Assembly (NCBI GenBank): GCA_003254885.1
Contig: QANT01009158.1
Coordinates: 1-60,294 of the forward strand
Direction: 5' to 3'
Source of the DNA: Purshia tridentata
Lineage: Eukaryota; Streptophyta; Magnoliopsida; Rosales; Rosaceae
DNA: 60,294 bases
The notes beneath the pieces were generated by a model. The model did no database searches, was not told where the DNA came from, and saw only the letters and a program-made list of their open reading frames with translations. The position numbers and the translations under genes were made by a program. Each line of letters starts with the position of its first letter. Position 1 is the first letter of the stretch. Below are positions 12,733 to 25,690 of the stretch, in pieces.

Positions 12733-12900
12733 TTAGTCCAAGAATGCATCCAATGGTGCATTTTCTCGTTTAATCCTTGAGCCACAAAATGCCACACCTT
12801 TGTGCTTGTTTTCCATGTTGAGATTCTTCTCGTTTTTAGGCCATGCAGTGTTCAGATTCGCTTCTGTGGCCAAAGGTATCATTCCGGTTCCTGCCGCCAT
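12733..12900 (-). CDS. Possible small protein, 55 aa, unknown
   Basis: This is an ATG-to-stop frame on the minus strand in otherwise gene-poor DNA. The start context is good for plants (GGCATGGCGGC). The peptide begins MAAGTGMIPLATEANLNTAW and ends RENAPLDAFLD. It is hydrophilic and has balanced composition, unlike the Phe/Leu/Ile-rich products typical of chance frames here. An AAAATAG just before the ATG could be a splice acceptor, so this may be the last exon of a longer gene with leader sequence near 13000-13330. I recognise no family. It could also be a relic of a lost gene or chance. Confidence 0.3.
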   Translation of the reverse strand: MAAGTGMIPLATEANLNTAWPKNEKNLNMENKHKGVAFCGSRIKRENAPLDAFLD

Positions 12901-15900
12901 GCCTATTTTGGAGGTCAATAACAGTGTTACAAAACCACTAATGATAATGTCAATGTGAAATGTTATCTACAGTGAGTAAAAGTCATACAAAATGTAGATC
13001 CCATTCTGCAATTACAATAAGAAAAAAACGAAAAGAGAATCTGATGTCAGCAACTGGATTCATTTGAAGAGAATCTATGGGAACCTTCAAAGAAATAGAG
13101 AGATAAGAGGTCACTGTTTTTATAAAGCAGACCAAGAAATGAAAGAAAGAACAATTTAAATTGACAGCATGAATTGAATAAAGGCTTATTAGTTATGTGA
13201 GTGAGATAGGTACTGTTTGTCTTTGTGGCCTGTGGGATGAGGTGGTTGCTCTTCCATCCTCTCCATTTTGGTTGGATTTCAATTTTGTTCAGTTTTGAAG
13301 TCCCTGCACATGCACACTGACACAGTGACATTTATGAATGAAGCTTTTTTATCTTTGATCAATCTTTTCTTTTCGGTTAACAGTCATCACAGAGAAAAAC
13401 AAAAACCCATTTGAAAATTACAATCCAAGTCATAGTCTTTGTGATTGAGATGGAATATGCCTTTGAAATGATGAAGGTTGATATGAGTGGGAAATACGCA
13501 TGGAGGATTCATTCACTCATTCATTCATATGGTGCAGAAAATGTACGTCAATTGAAAAGAGAACAAGTCCATTTTGGGAGGCCCTCAAGCAATAGAGTAG
13601 CCTCATAATAGATAAGTGGACCACATATGTTAGCAAGTGGGTTTCTTCAGCTTACATCATCTGATTTAGACCTCTCTTTTCCCCACTTGTTTGACAAATT
13701 GCTAATTAGGTTGCTCAACCCATTTGGCCGCAGAAGTTGCTATTTATTAGCATTGAAGTTCAAATTTCGTTAACATCTAGCATGTGGGAAACTTGAATGT
13801 AAAACAGCCAATGAACTCTGGCCTGTCAACCTCAAATCAAGCAGAAATATCTTCCAATATGTGGGGAAATTAGGTAACCCCAGAACTGGTACCCAATGCG
13901 ATCTCCTTGAATCATATTTTTCTTACTCTGAAAAATAATTTTGCAACAATGGGTGGTATAGATTTTGATGAGCAACAAGTACTACCCACCAAAAAAATTA
14001 GGGAGAGAGCGAGAGCATATCTTAACCTTGAATTAGACTATACTAATATGCAGAAGAAACCAAATAATGCAGTGTGTTATGCCAAAAGTAGATCAACATA
14101 ATTGATTGATTGTCCCACTTTTAAATTAGTAGATATTACAGAAAACAGGGATCCAAATGAACCAAATGAAAGAACAATTCTTAAACGAAAAGTCTCTCTA
14201 AATTTAACAGTATACCAAATGCCTTTTTAGCTAAACACTTAAAATGGAAACCCAGCTTTTTCAGGATGATGGGTTCGAGACCAAACATATGTTTCAAACA
14301 TAATCAAACAGTTAGTGCCATATTGGTTGATTGTATGAGTCAAATGGAATTCCATGTCAATGTCTGTATCATGACCAGAAAATGTGGAAGGGTGCGTCTA
14401 TGGACATTTGACATTAGCTCAAGATTGAAGTCCCTTTAGCTTAGACTTATGGGCACATTTATTTAACCATAGCCTGCACCCAGCTAGATTTTGCCTTATT
14501 TTGTAGTTTCCTTGGAATATTTTAGTACACATTTTATTATATACCACTTGGTACAAGTTGTTAACTTAATGAATATATTACTATTATTGTAAAATAATGA
14601 AAGATACCATTTTCAATATGATAGATTACTTTGAAAGGTTAGAGAAAGCTAAGTTTGGTGAAGTTACATCCCCACACGTTTGTACTTCATCTTAATTTTC
14701 TGACATAGGGCATATTATCAATCATTTCAACGCCCAATTTGAAGTGAGTTTGTGTTAGTGTTGCTTTCAGCCATAACCACATTGACTACTGCTTGTTGGC
14801 TTTTTGACAATATGGAAAAGAGCTTTAAACTCGCCCAAAATTTCTCTTCCTTGTAAAACTGAAAACTATGTGCTAAAATGTTGAGGCAATTAATGAAACA
14901 TATTGAACCAAGGCATATGATAGAAAATCATAGCATAAGAAGAATTGAAGGAACAATTAGGAGACTTTAAAGGAGAGCTTCAAAATTGTCATTAACACTC
15001 ATCTGCATCAGAAAAAGTTAAGTACTTAATTTTGAACTACAAATTTTGTGTGTGTATGCTCTGCTTTCCAGTAAAAATTTTAAGGGATCAATTAGGACCA
15101 CCAATATCTTAAAAAATTGTGCTTTTGTGAGATTATTTTTTGGCAACAAAGTGGGGTGGTTCAATTGGTCTGGCTTTGGGTTTGCTCCCCAGTAGTCACC
15201 AAATCAAATCCTCATAAGGTCAAGTTGCGAGAGATTTATCTTTCGTGAATTTCTTAGTTCCGACATGGATAGCCTACCTTTAACCGGTCCTAGGAGGAGA
15301 TTAGTTGAGATGCGCACAAGCTGGCTTGGACATCCATGGCTGCCTTATAAAAAAAAAAAACAACAACAATGATCTAGCAGGACTAATTACCCTTAATATA
15401 AGTTAGGACCACAAAATTTTGATAATGTCTTTAGCTCCATTGGATCATAGCAGATGATTTGTAATAAATGATTGAATGCATATATTATTGGCAAAAAAAT
15501 AGTTAATGTAGGCATATTGATCAATATAACTTTTAGAAAACCAATGGAAGTGGCAAAGCGAAAAATAAAATAAAATAATGGCTGTATGGTCAATTTTGTT
15601 GTCCCCCTATTCAATGGCTCAATAATTGTGAAGGAGAGGTACAAAATGCAGGAATCCGAATGAGCTCTGATTTAAGGATGATGAAATTTCCATTAAAGAA
15701 TGAAATTAAAGAGCATAGATACATATGAGACCATGAAATAGATACTTGATCAATTTGGAGCAACAGTTAATTACAGTGTCATCATCAATTAATAGAAAAG
15801 AAAGTACTTAACTTTTTAAATATGCCTCTATTTTCTAATGAAAGGAGAAGAGTGCTAAAGTTGAGAAGTTGCTCTCAGAAACTAGTTGAATATATGGGAG

Positions 15901-17500
15901 TGGCATTTGAGAGCATTATGAGAGGTGTTTGTTTCTTTGTCAAACGGTCAATGTTAGAATCAACAGGGTGAAGATGTCAGCAGAGCCAAGGTTCATGGTT
16001 GCTGCTTCTTCCCAAAAGGAGTAAACAATATAAGACCCCATCAGTTGTGTCAGGCTCTTATAATGCTAAGATTCTTGAGCTGGGGTAGGGTTTTCGATTT
16101 GTCATGAAGTGGGGCATTGATTTGTTGTTGGGGGCTTTATACTTTTTACTTTTTTTGGTCGAATTATACTTTTTACTTGGAACCTACTTCTTTTGCCATG
16201 TTTCTTTGATTTTGATAGCATGAGATTCAAACCTCGCTTGATGTGTTTCATCATTATTATATATATGGCATAGTACTTATTTATGGTAGAGGTTGGAGAA
16301 TACCAGGGAAAATGATGATATCTTCACTATAAACAAACACCATGAAAGATGACATAAAGCTGGTTTATATGATTTAAGGATACCCCCCAAGACCTTCAAT
16401 TAATAAGAATTCAAGCTATGAAATTGACTAACAGATAAAAGAGCACCCCTAACTGAGTTGCGTTACCAGAAAGCCGAACCCAGTGGCTTGGAGAAAAAAG
16501 ATCTTAGGTTGATCAATGGGTCTGATTGTTTTGTTTACTTGTTAAACATTGGGTGCCCATAGAAATAGTTCACATGTATTCTCGATTTGCATGTAAACAG
16601 TAGATGACTATGTGGGATCAAAGAGGTGATGGGTACAGGGTAAGTAAGACAATAATTATACATCAATAGTGGTTTTGTTTTTATTTTCCATCTTTTTATA
16701 TATTAAAAGAATCAAAACTTAAATAAATCATAATTCTAAGTTGTTAGTCCCAACTTACCCTACCCTATCATAATCCTCTCTTTTTTTTCTTCTATCAATC
16801 AATTCATTTCTTTCCTATATATACTCATTTTCTCTCTTCTTACTTCAAGGAGTAAAGGTAGTAAAGTGTATGTAAGGTTGGAAATGTTGGTAATTTAGAA
16901 GATATTGGATAAAATTTCCCTAAAACCAAATCCCACAATCCTAAATAGATAGAAAAAGTTAATAGTGAAAAATGCTCTGTTTTAGGCTTTTGGGCTTGCA
17001 AGACGAAATTACTAGTGGTACATTTATCGCCATGAAATATGGGCGAGTGTTTAGTTATTCTTCCACGACTTTCACCCATGCTTTACTTTTCGCATAGCCA
17101 AGCAGCAGTTATGTAATTCTGGTTTTATTTTGCAATATCGACCAAAAAAATATAGGTTCCACAAAAAAAAAAAAAAAACCCATCTATTAATTATTATTTC
17201 TTCTGTCTCTTCCTTCCATTTAGCAGAGGATATAGGACGGAGGATTCTGTAAAAGAATAGTGAGAGAGAGACAGAGGTGTAATTACTTTTTTTTCTTTTT
17301 TGGGTCTGTATAATTTTATCCGTTTACTTTGAAGAGAGGGTTATTTTTGTACGTGTGTTTTGTCACGATCGTTGGATGCACGTGGAAGCCTGGAAGGTAA
17401 ATTCTTTATCAACTTCTAGTGAAGTTTTTTTTATTATAATCTGAAAATGGATTTTGGAGTAATATGATGATGCTATATATAATATATAATTATTTCGTGT
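12901..17500. other. Gene-poor intergenic region
   Basis: About 4.6 kb with no gene I can support. Open frames are short and Ile/Phe/Asn-rich, as expected by chance in AT-rich DNA. It holds a SINE-like element (15150-15360), a poly(A) run at about 17164-17178, and a GAGAGAGAGACAGAG stretch near 17260. The last few hundred bases are probably promoter and leader for the phosphogluconolactonase gene. Confidence 0.55.
15150..15360 (+). mobile_element. tRNA-derived SINE-like element with A tail
   Basis: The element starts with an A-box-like GTGGTTCAATTGGTCTGG stretch and has a B-box-like AAATCAAATCCTC (15200-15212). It runs for about 200 bases and ends in a pure A run (15349-15360), which is SINE architecture. 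CAACAA occurs on both sides (about 15143 and 15361) and may be part of a target-site duplication. Family unknown. Confidence 0.5.
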
Positions 17501-17572
17501 TGATACCCATTCTCCACCTTCGTCAGTTTCTTACTCCTCTGCCACCTCTCTCTTTCTTCCTTCTTCTTCTTT

Positions 17573-18181
17573 GTAAGCATCTGTTTCTTCCTTCTTTATT
17601 CCTGTTCTGCTGTGCACTGCTATTTGTTGCAGTTTCAGTTATTTTAGATTGCATGGCATTATATGTTTCTTTTATGTTCTTCTATATTTTTTTTTTAACT
17701 TGCTTACTGTAATGGGATGTGAGTTAAGATTGTTTTGTGATCTGGGTATGTCTGCTTTTGCAGAGAAATTTCTAAATTTAATAACTTTATTTGTATGTTG
17801 GCTTTGATCTTTAGATTATGATCATCATACCCTCTGATTTTGTTGCAGTATTGAACTCAATTAAGACTCCAAGCGCTCAGTGATTTTTTATTAGTGATTA
17901 TGTTTGACGAGTCCTTGATGTTATATAAAATTCACTCGAATTGTGAATTTCTTGGACTGTAAATGATATAGCTTTTTCATCCCCTAATGTATTTCAAAGC
18001 CCATGAGCTGCAAGTGGATGGCTGTATCATGCTTTAGTCCTCTTTCTTCTGACCAATTATCAGATAAACCTTTTGTTGTTCAGATGGTTGTTATATAGTT
18101 TTGACTGGTCTTCCTTTTTGACCAAAAATTCAAGGTAACATTGCTTTTATTCTAACTTTTGATTATTTTTTGTGTCAATAG
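17573..18181 (+). other. Probable 5' UTR intron of phosphogluconolactonase gene
   Basis: A pyrimidine-rich leader (about 17510-17572, CCTCTCTCTTTCTTCCTTC) is followed by a good donor (GTAAGC at 17573). A TGTGTCAATAG acceptor occurs 22 bases before the start ATG. A leader intron here would put the ATG of the next gene in exon 2. This is inferred from splice signals only and needs transcript support. Confidence 0.4.
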
Positions 18182-18203
18182 TACAGTTGAACTTGTTGGA
18201 AGC

Positions 18204-20804
18204 ATGGCTCTTTCCGGGGTGCATAAAGATAGAGAGTTTAGAATTCATGAAAGTTTGGATGAGCTTAGCACTGATTTGGCAGACTACATTGCTGAACTAT
18301 CAGAGGCATCGGTGAAGGAGCGGGGTGTCTTTGCAATTGCTTTATCTGGTGGTTCTCTCATTGGCTTAATGGGGTATTAGTGCTTTCCTTCTCCACATCT
18401 GATTTCTTTGGCTTTATGATTTTTGTGTTAATGTATAACTTAGGGTGGAAAAACAGGAAACTCTGTGAAGCTCCTTATAACAAGACTGTAGACTGGGCCA
18501 AATGGTATATATTTTGGGCTGACGAGCGTGTTGTGGCAAAAAACCATGCTGATAGCAATTACAAGCTTGCAAAGGATCGCCTCTTGTCTAAGGTTTGTAT
18601 GACTATTCTTATGTCTTTTATACTTTCCCAGCCTATTGTAAGCTGTATTTTGTTCTTGAAGTTATTGAGGCTGAGGAAAGAAAAATGGTAGACATTGGTT
18701 GTCTCGCCTTAGAATTTTGATGCTTTCTTCTTTCCAATCTCTCTCCTACCAAAAACCAAATATGTATTGGGTCTCAAATGTCTTTTAAACCATGGTTTAC
18801 AGTTCCCTAAATAATTATTTATGGTGTACAATTTGGATCTTGCAAGTCTAAAATGATAAGATACTATGGAGTGGACCTCCCTATGAAATGGTGGATAATA
18901 CCATTTAAATTCTTTAGCAATTTTCAATGCTTCCTACTTTACCCTGTAACCCTCTCACATTTCATTGTTATTTGATCCCATTCAATTTCATTGTTCATTC
19001 CAGCAGCCAAACACTACCTTATGTGTTTCAACTCTTTATTGATGAGGTGTTCTGTGATTCTGCATCCAACAATTTTGAATTGGATCTAAACTGTTTATCA
19101 GTATAATCCCGTCAATTTTCTTGTATAAAGAAACTTACTACCTGTTGCTGATTTCTACAGTTTCACTAAAATCTCCATTTGATTTTCAGAACCACCTTAT
19201 ATGTGCAGCTATCTTCTGGTAACAAGTTTTGCAGATAATTGGCTTTCAGTCAAGGATCGTAGCCGCAGATTATGTTGGTTGCTTCTGTGGTCATTTTTTG
19301 CATCTTAAACATCATGAAGCTACTTCACTAAGCATTCCTTTTGCAGAAAGTCTTTACTGAGATGGACGTGTCTCTGTTCATCTTTGATTTATTATGTTGT
19401 ATTCTCCATTTTACCCATTTTTAAAGGCTTTAAACATTTCCATCTAACTGAATTTCAATGGCTTGTACTGTGGTCTACTTGGGGTTGACTGCTGACTTAT
19501 TTTTCACCTTTCTTCTCCATCTAGGACGTATCCTGTCATAAACTTTGATAATGATATCTTGCCATGGCACCTCAACCCTCATCTCTTTTATCCTCCCTCT
19601 CAATCTGATGACGTTTTCAGCTTGAAGCTTGTTACCACTGCATTAGTCTTTCTTTCACAAGTCACAGCCATATTGGGCGAATTTTTCTCACCTTGTATAA
19701 TTTCCACAGCCTAATGATAGATATGATGGAAAATAAGGTTATTTTCTCAGTACTCATTGGGGCAGAATTAGCGGAGAGAAACTTGAAATATTGTGATAGG
19801 AAAAATCTTTTGGAAAGAGTTTTGATGGTGCAGAGGTCAGGAAGAAATAATCTGGTGTTCTGAATTTAAGAATGATGCCATTACTTCAAACCAGAAAAAT
19901 CTGTTTATATTGTTTCGTAGTTTCATCAGAATTAAGTTAGTGTAAGAAGTACGTAGAAGACACTACTTATGATAGAGACTGCAATTTCTGAACCTTATGA
20001 CAATTTATTTTATTTTACCTTTATTGGTTATGATGTGATGCGTTCTATCATTATCATTAATTAATTTTGCTGTTTCAACTGGTATTGGACAACTTACCAA
20101 GCTACCACTCACTTGGAAAAGAGTGATTAATCTTTACGTTTCTGATACAAACTTCTCCAGTGATTAATCTTTGAACTTTACCTTTTTCTTTCATTTGAAA
20201 GGTTTTAGTTGAGAATAGTGTATAGATCTTTTGCAATGTTTATTCTTTTAGTTCTGGTAAATTTCAATCATCAATCTGTACTCTCATGCTCTTTTGCATT
20301 TTGTGTTTGTAGGTACCTATTATACCCAGTCATGTGCATTCTATTAATGATTCAGTGTCAGCAGAGGAGGCTGCTGATGAGTATGAGTTTGTCATCCGAC
20401 AGTTAGTGAAATCTCGTGTGATTAGTGTGTCTGATATAAGTGACTGCCCCAAGTTTGACCTCATCCTCCTAGGAATGGGCTCTGATGGCCATGTTGCCTC
20501 GTTATTCCCTAACCACTCTGTTCTTGAGGAGAAAGATGAATGGGTAACTTTTATAACGGATTCCCCCAAACCTCCCCCAGAGAGAATCACATTCACTTTG
20601 CCTGTCATCAACTCAGCATCAAATGTAGCCATAGTCATGACAGGTGACAGCAAAGCGGAGGCTGCGCACCTGGCAGTCGATGATGTGGGATCCGACTTCC
20701 CATCAGTGCCTGCAAAAATTGTCCAGCCACTGAAAGGGAATTTGGTGTGGTTTATGGATAAGCCAGCTGCCTCAAAACTTGATGGTTCTCAATTTTCTGC
20801 CTAG
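18204..20804 (+). CDS. PGL: 6-phosphogluconolactonase
   Basis: Three coding exons, 798 nt, 265 aa: 18204-18373, 18457-18592, 20313-20804, with a 1.7 kb second intron. The enzyme hydrolyses 6-phosphoglucono-delta-lactone to 6-phosphogluconate, step two of the oxidative pentose phosphate pathway. Family motifs are the phosphate-binding [11 protein letters not shown] near the N-terminus, WADERVV with a following SNYKLAKD, and the signature [13 protein letters not shown]. The C-terminus carries the conserved PAKIVQP segment. Length (about 265 aa) and the lack of any transit-peptide extension fit the cytosolic/peroxisomal class, such as Arabidopsis PGL1/PGL2, rather than the longer plastid form. 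There is no obvious C-terminal peroxisomal tripeptide (it ends FSA). The start ATG (GCATGGC) is the first Met aligned with the family. An upstream in-frame ATG at 18159 lies within the predicted leader intron. Confidence 0.92.
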
Positions 20805-20988
20805 GGTAGATCTCTTCCTGTCGAATGGCTTTTATATCTAGTGGAGGGATTCGACACCTGTGGTTCTGTTTCTTTTTCATTAGTCACCTTTTGTTCAAGC
20901 TTTGGGTTAATTTCCCCATTTTGCCTTGTCTTCCTCTCTTCTATAATGGGGTTGCAGAAGTGTGATTGCCCTTTTGTAAGAAGAGGTC

Positions 20989-20994
20989 AATAAA
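20989..20994 (+). terminator. Polyadenylation signal of PGL gene
   Basis: A canonical AATAAA lies about 185 bases after the phosphogluconolactonase stop codon, in T-rich sequence typical of a plant 3' UTR. Confidence 0.5.
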
Positions 20995-22115
20995 GTTGGG
21001 GTCGTAATGCAAAAGCCATTCCAGGTTCTACTTCCTAATAGGAATGACTGAAGGTTGGAAGAGTAGCCCTAGTGATATTTTGCAAGAGCCTTTTTTCTCT
21101 GGTCCTCTGTATTTTTCTGTTTCTGAAAACCAAAAAAGGTTAGACTTGGAAAACAGCTGATTAGAATTTGACACCAGGGTGTATCTTCAGAACGTTTTTG
21201 GTGGTAGCAGATCGATCAGTGATGCTCTGTAGTTTGCGTATTTACTTGTCTTTCGGTACTCATGAACTGCTTGTATCCCCAATCCCAAGGAACATGGAAT
21301 CAACAATACAGATAAATGATTTTTGCATGAGCTTGGACGATATTAGTTAAAAATAATATTTGAAGGATAAGATTATATTCACCATTCACCAACGCAGCTT
21401 CGAGTCAGCTTGCAAACCCTTTTCTGGTTCTTAAACACGTAATGATTGATTGGTGACCTGAGAACTGGTGGGTGAGTTTAAAGGTGTGGGTTACCCACAA
21501 GCTCTGAAGTTCTAATCTTTTATCATTTGATCTCTCTCGCACCATTTGACCAAAAAAAAAAAAAACTCTCTCGTAGGTGGCCTACGTAATCGCTATATTG
21601 TCGGTAATAGTACAAGTACAACTTGAGCTGCATTTCTCAATAACAATCTTGCTTAATTAAGAAAGTGATGTACCAAAGGAATCAAAAGGAAAGAGAAAAT
21701 CTCTAATCCTACTCGGAGGTTTGACATCATACTCTTCCCACCTACCCTCAACCACCCCCAATTAAGTAATGAAAATTACTACTCAACATCTCCAATCTTT
21801 TTCAATGTAGTGACGCTAAAACGTGTGGAATACATACTCTATGGATAAGATTGAGATGATTCAAAATGTTTCCAATGTCCACAATTAATGCATTTGTGAG
21901 ACTTAAAAGACATGTAACATCGTTTAGCTTTGATTATAAATGCTATCCATCAAATACAAAATTGGGGAAACAAAATTAGAGCTGCGTGACTACATTCTAG
22001 TTTTTAAATAGAAGAAAACAAATGCACTCGCTTCACTCTACAAGAACAGTAATTTTTTGGGCCTGTCTAAGGTCTACGACTCAATAAACTCTATTTATCA
22101 GTGTAAACACCTGGC
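20995..22115. other. Intergenic spacer between convergent genes
   Basis: This 1.1 kb holds the end of the PGL 3' UTR and the 3' UTR of the convergent FLN2 gene. An A run at about 21552-21564 follows a short GA/CT-rich region and may be the tail of a retroposed fragment. I see no gene. Confidence 0.45.
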
Positions 22116-25100
22116 TTAAGTTACAGATTCTAATGTGCGATATTCCATTTCTGTTACTGACCTTATACCATCTGGATCAGGAGCCACTTCCTCCATTTCT
22201 TCTTTAGGAGGGAAGCCACGTGCTCGCCCAAGCAACCATTGGTCTATGACCCCACAGTCAATTGCATATTTGATCGTGTGCTCCAAATATTCTCTATCAG
22301 TAATTAGATGTGGTTGAACTGTCAACATTCTCATGAGAGCTGAAAAGAAGTCACGAAACAGAACTTAGGAAAACTGGGAAATGCCCTCTGAAAGTGATGC
22401 CATAATATTAATGGCAAGAATAGATTATATGCATCAATGAATTTCTACATAATGCCATTCACCAAGAGAAGAAAGAGAAATAGGTTCTTTTGTTAAATGA
22501 CTGTGCGACTCAAACTTGACAGGAAGTGCACCAAGCCACTAACTGGAATCTAAATCTTATAGCATAGCGCTTTATTTAAAGAACATGCATGTAGATATAA
22601 AGTAGAGGCTTGTATCAGCATTTCTTGTCTGAACCACGTCTATCCCCAGAAAGAGATTAACTATAATGGAACACTACAGGCTTCTCCTGAAGGTAGCACT
22701 ACGAGGCACATTAAATGTTACTTATTTAGAAATTCAGGAAGTTGCCGCCCAAATGCAGGGCTAAGCAGGCCCTACATAAAAAAGGGTCACAAGAATTTTA
22801 CTTTCTAGTTATTTAGCGGTGGGACCTACTCTCATATTGAAAAATCAGTAGATATGCTTGGTCATAAGAAACATCAATAGAATGCAGATAACAAGAGTGT
22901 ACCTGCCACAATGCCATCTCCTGATGCCGACATATCAGAAGTGAAAGGACTAATGGGGGGATCCTCCATCCCGTTAATAGCACCATTGTGCTCCTTTGTG
23001 TAGTAGTGTATCTTAGAAGTCCCATTTGTCACAAACAAAACCTTAAGATTTTCATGCCAAAGTGGAGCAAGCACTTCTGGTTTATGATGGACAAATTTTG
23101 AACTAGCATTATTTTTGGTGTCAAATTCCTCAGAAGGCTGGATCCCACATAGAAACTCAAGTTCTTGCTTAGTAACTTCAATAATATCAGCAAGATTCCA
23201 CACTTTCTGTATGAACAACTTGGTTTCTTCATAAGACTGCCATAGTGGTGATGGAAGGTTTACATCATAGAAAATAACTCCTCCTAGTTTCTTTGAAATC
23301 TTGATTGCTTGCAGTGTAGTTGACCTCATATTTTGATCAAGCAGAGAATGTGTGCTGAAGTAGAACATCTTTGCCTGCATGAAAGGTTGTTAATAGTTAT
23401 CCATGACTAGGACCACACAAGTAGCTAACAAATCTAATGCATACACACTCAAAGTGAAGTAAATTTAGATCATGTATAAGGTTTTTTCTAAGTTAATGCT
23501 TCTTTCTGAGTTATGCATGGAAAAACTGATCAAAAGAGGTTGCAAATATTAGTATACTTGTAGAAACCACAGTGCCAATAGTATAGAATGTCAGCCTTCT
23601 AAATTCCACAAACCCCAAAAGTATAACAAAACAAACTGATTAAATGGGACGCTTTGTGTGGATGTTGCTAAAACCAATTCCTAACCATGGCTTACGAGTA
23701 AAATATCATACACATTTATCAATTGGAAGAAATCAGATATACCATCTAATAACAAGGACCAACTATAAAAGTTATTTTTTCCTAAGTGCCAAAAGCTTTT
23801 ACCTCCTTCAGCACATCAATGTTGATCTCTGACTTTGATAAAGAATCCTCAGCACAGGGTTTGATACAAGTTAATCTCAAGCGACCCCTTTTACCAATCT
23901 TCATCTGTGATACTGCAGTTGCCCTTTTACTATCAACGCGAACAGAACGGGTTTGAACATTGTTGACATTCATATAATATAGCATGGCCTGACCATATTC
24001 ATCATCCCCAAGTTTTCCCATGAAAGCTACCTTGCCGCCCAAGCTTGAAAGAGCAATTGCAACACTGCCTGCAGATCCCCCAGGAGACCTCACGAATTTT
24101 TCTGGGGCCCATAATGCATCTTTCTTTCTTTCATGTATCTCATAATCTATAAGTCTGTTGGCTGGCCTTCCTGAGGGCACAAAAGCATGTTGTGCAGCTC
24201 CAAAGCAACAAACAAGAGGAGGCCAACCATAAGTGTAGCTGATATCCTCTCCCTCATCTATTTCCAATTCTAGGTCTCCCTCACTCTCATCGTTCACATT
24301 CACAATGAATATAGACTCCTCGGAGTCACTAACTTCAGCTTCACTAACCTGATGCTCAATATCATAATCTTTCTTCTTAGTTCTTTTCCTCCTTACCTTC
24401 TTTTCAGTTTGTTCTCCCTCCGTGCTTGTAGAAGCAGATGCAGCTACATATATTAAATTACAGATTTAGCATACAAGATGATAGGTATATACATAACAAG
24501 ACTGAGAGAGCAATAAGGGGTAGTACCTTTCCTACGAGTTCTTCCACGGGTTTTCTTGGAATCCTCACTAGATGCAGAAATGACATTTTCCTCACTCGAA
24601 GCATCATTATCGCTCACTGTTTTCTTCCGAGTTCGTTTAGAAGTCCTAGATGTCTTTTTCTTCACAACAACCTCATCTCCAATGGATGCCTCTAGAGCTG
24701 AGGTCTCTGAATTTATCTTTTTGGGGGTAGCAGCAAGGCCCCATTTTTTACTGTGTATTCTAAGACCCTGAAATTGCACAAGGTCCAGTGACGGGTTATT
24801 GGGACAACCCAAATGGCACCTGCAAATTTTAGTAAACAAGTTGATTACTACTAATGATTTGGTAAGTAAGCTGAGGGTAATGTATTTTCTTTTTGGCCGA
24901 AGACTACGAAGTACAATTAGTCTTAGGGTTTTAGAGGTGTAGGTCACTTATGGTTCTTTTCATGGCTTTTATCTTCAAAGTTAAAAGCAGTCATGAAAAC
25001 TCTACAATCATGCAAAACCAGAAAAGATTCCTCATTTTTTCAATTTCGTTATTTCTTAATTTGCATTTTGCTTAGTTGGGGTTGTCATTTGAATAAAGAT

Positions 25101-25219
25101 CAAAAGAACCACATGGGTTTGAATTAGAAGACTGTATTTCGAAGAGAGAGATAAAGAGAGAACCTGGGTAATAGGAGAAAGTGAGTTAAAGAGAGCGACG
25201 CCATGGACAGAGCTACCAT
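22116..25219 (-). CDS. FLN2: Fructokinase-like protein 2, plastid (pfkB family)
   Basis: Five exons on the minus strand, 1686 nt, 561 aa: 25164-25219, 24527-24819, 23803-24443, 22903-23374, 22116-22339. The hydrophobic, Ser-rich N-terminus suits a plastid transit peptide. A long Lys/Arg/Glu/Ser-rich charged region follows (repeated RTRKK, RTRRK and RRKRTKK), then the pfkB fold with GEDISYTYGWPPLVCCFG, SPGGSAGSVAIALSSLGGKV and DMSASGDGIVAG. The last corresponds to the kinase DTxGAGD motif but reads ASGD, as in FLN proteins, which lack sugar kinase activity. FLN2 belongs to the plastid-encoded RNA polymerase complex and is needed for chloroplast development. Two in-frame ATGs compete: 25219 (used here) and 25204. 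The latter gives MASLSLTHFLLLPRC, which resembles the Arabidopsis N-terminus and has a better context (TCCATGGCG). The C-terminus stops about 45 residues earlier than the Arabidopsis protein as I remember it. Confidence 0.9.
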
Positions 25220-25690
25220 GAGCTCAACTTCTTCGTTGCCCAAGTAATTCCAACTATTGGGTGTTCCTATTAGCCATGAGAGAAGTGATAAGCAAGTGCT
25301 TGAAGGGTTGGAAGTTTGTCTTCACTTTCAGTGACAGGTCCAACAGCTTAGCGGGAGAGGAAATAGGATGAGAGCTTTGCACGTGAGTAAGGCGTGCGCG
25401 TGAGAAGTCAAAACGGTGCCGTCTGCTAATGGGGATGTGTTGGTAAGGGCATGATATTTTTTATGTTTTCATTAATTCACCTTTTACATTTTAAGTTCTG
25501 ACCCGTGTCCCAATATCTGTTTATTAGCAGAGGAACATCTAAAACTAAAATCTGATTAACAAGATTATAATTAACCTAAACCCTCTCATAACATGGAAAC
25601 CATATGATAAGAGTAATACAATATGATAATGTGTGTGAGCAGGTTGCCTCTTAGTTTCATACAAAACATACTTTCACGGAGAGGAGGAAG

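Noticed and set aside
16840..17079. 79-aa minus-strand frame
   Set aside because: Leu/Phe/Tyr-rich with no family features, and it lies in AT-rich intergenic DNA.
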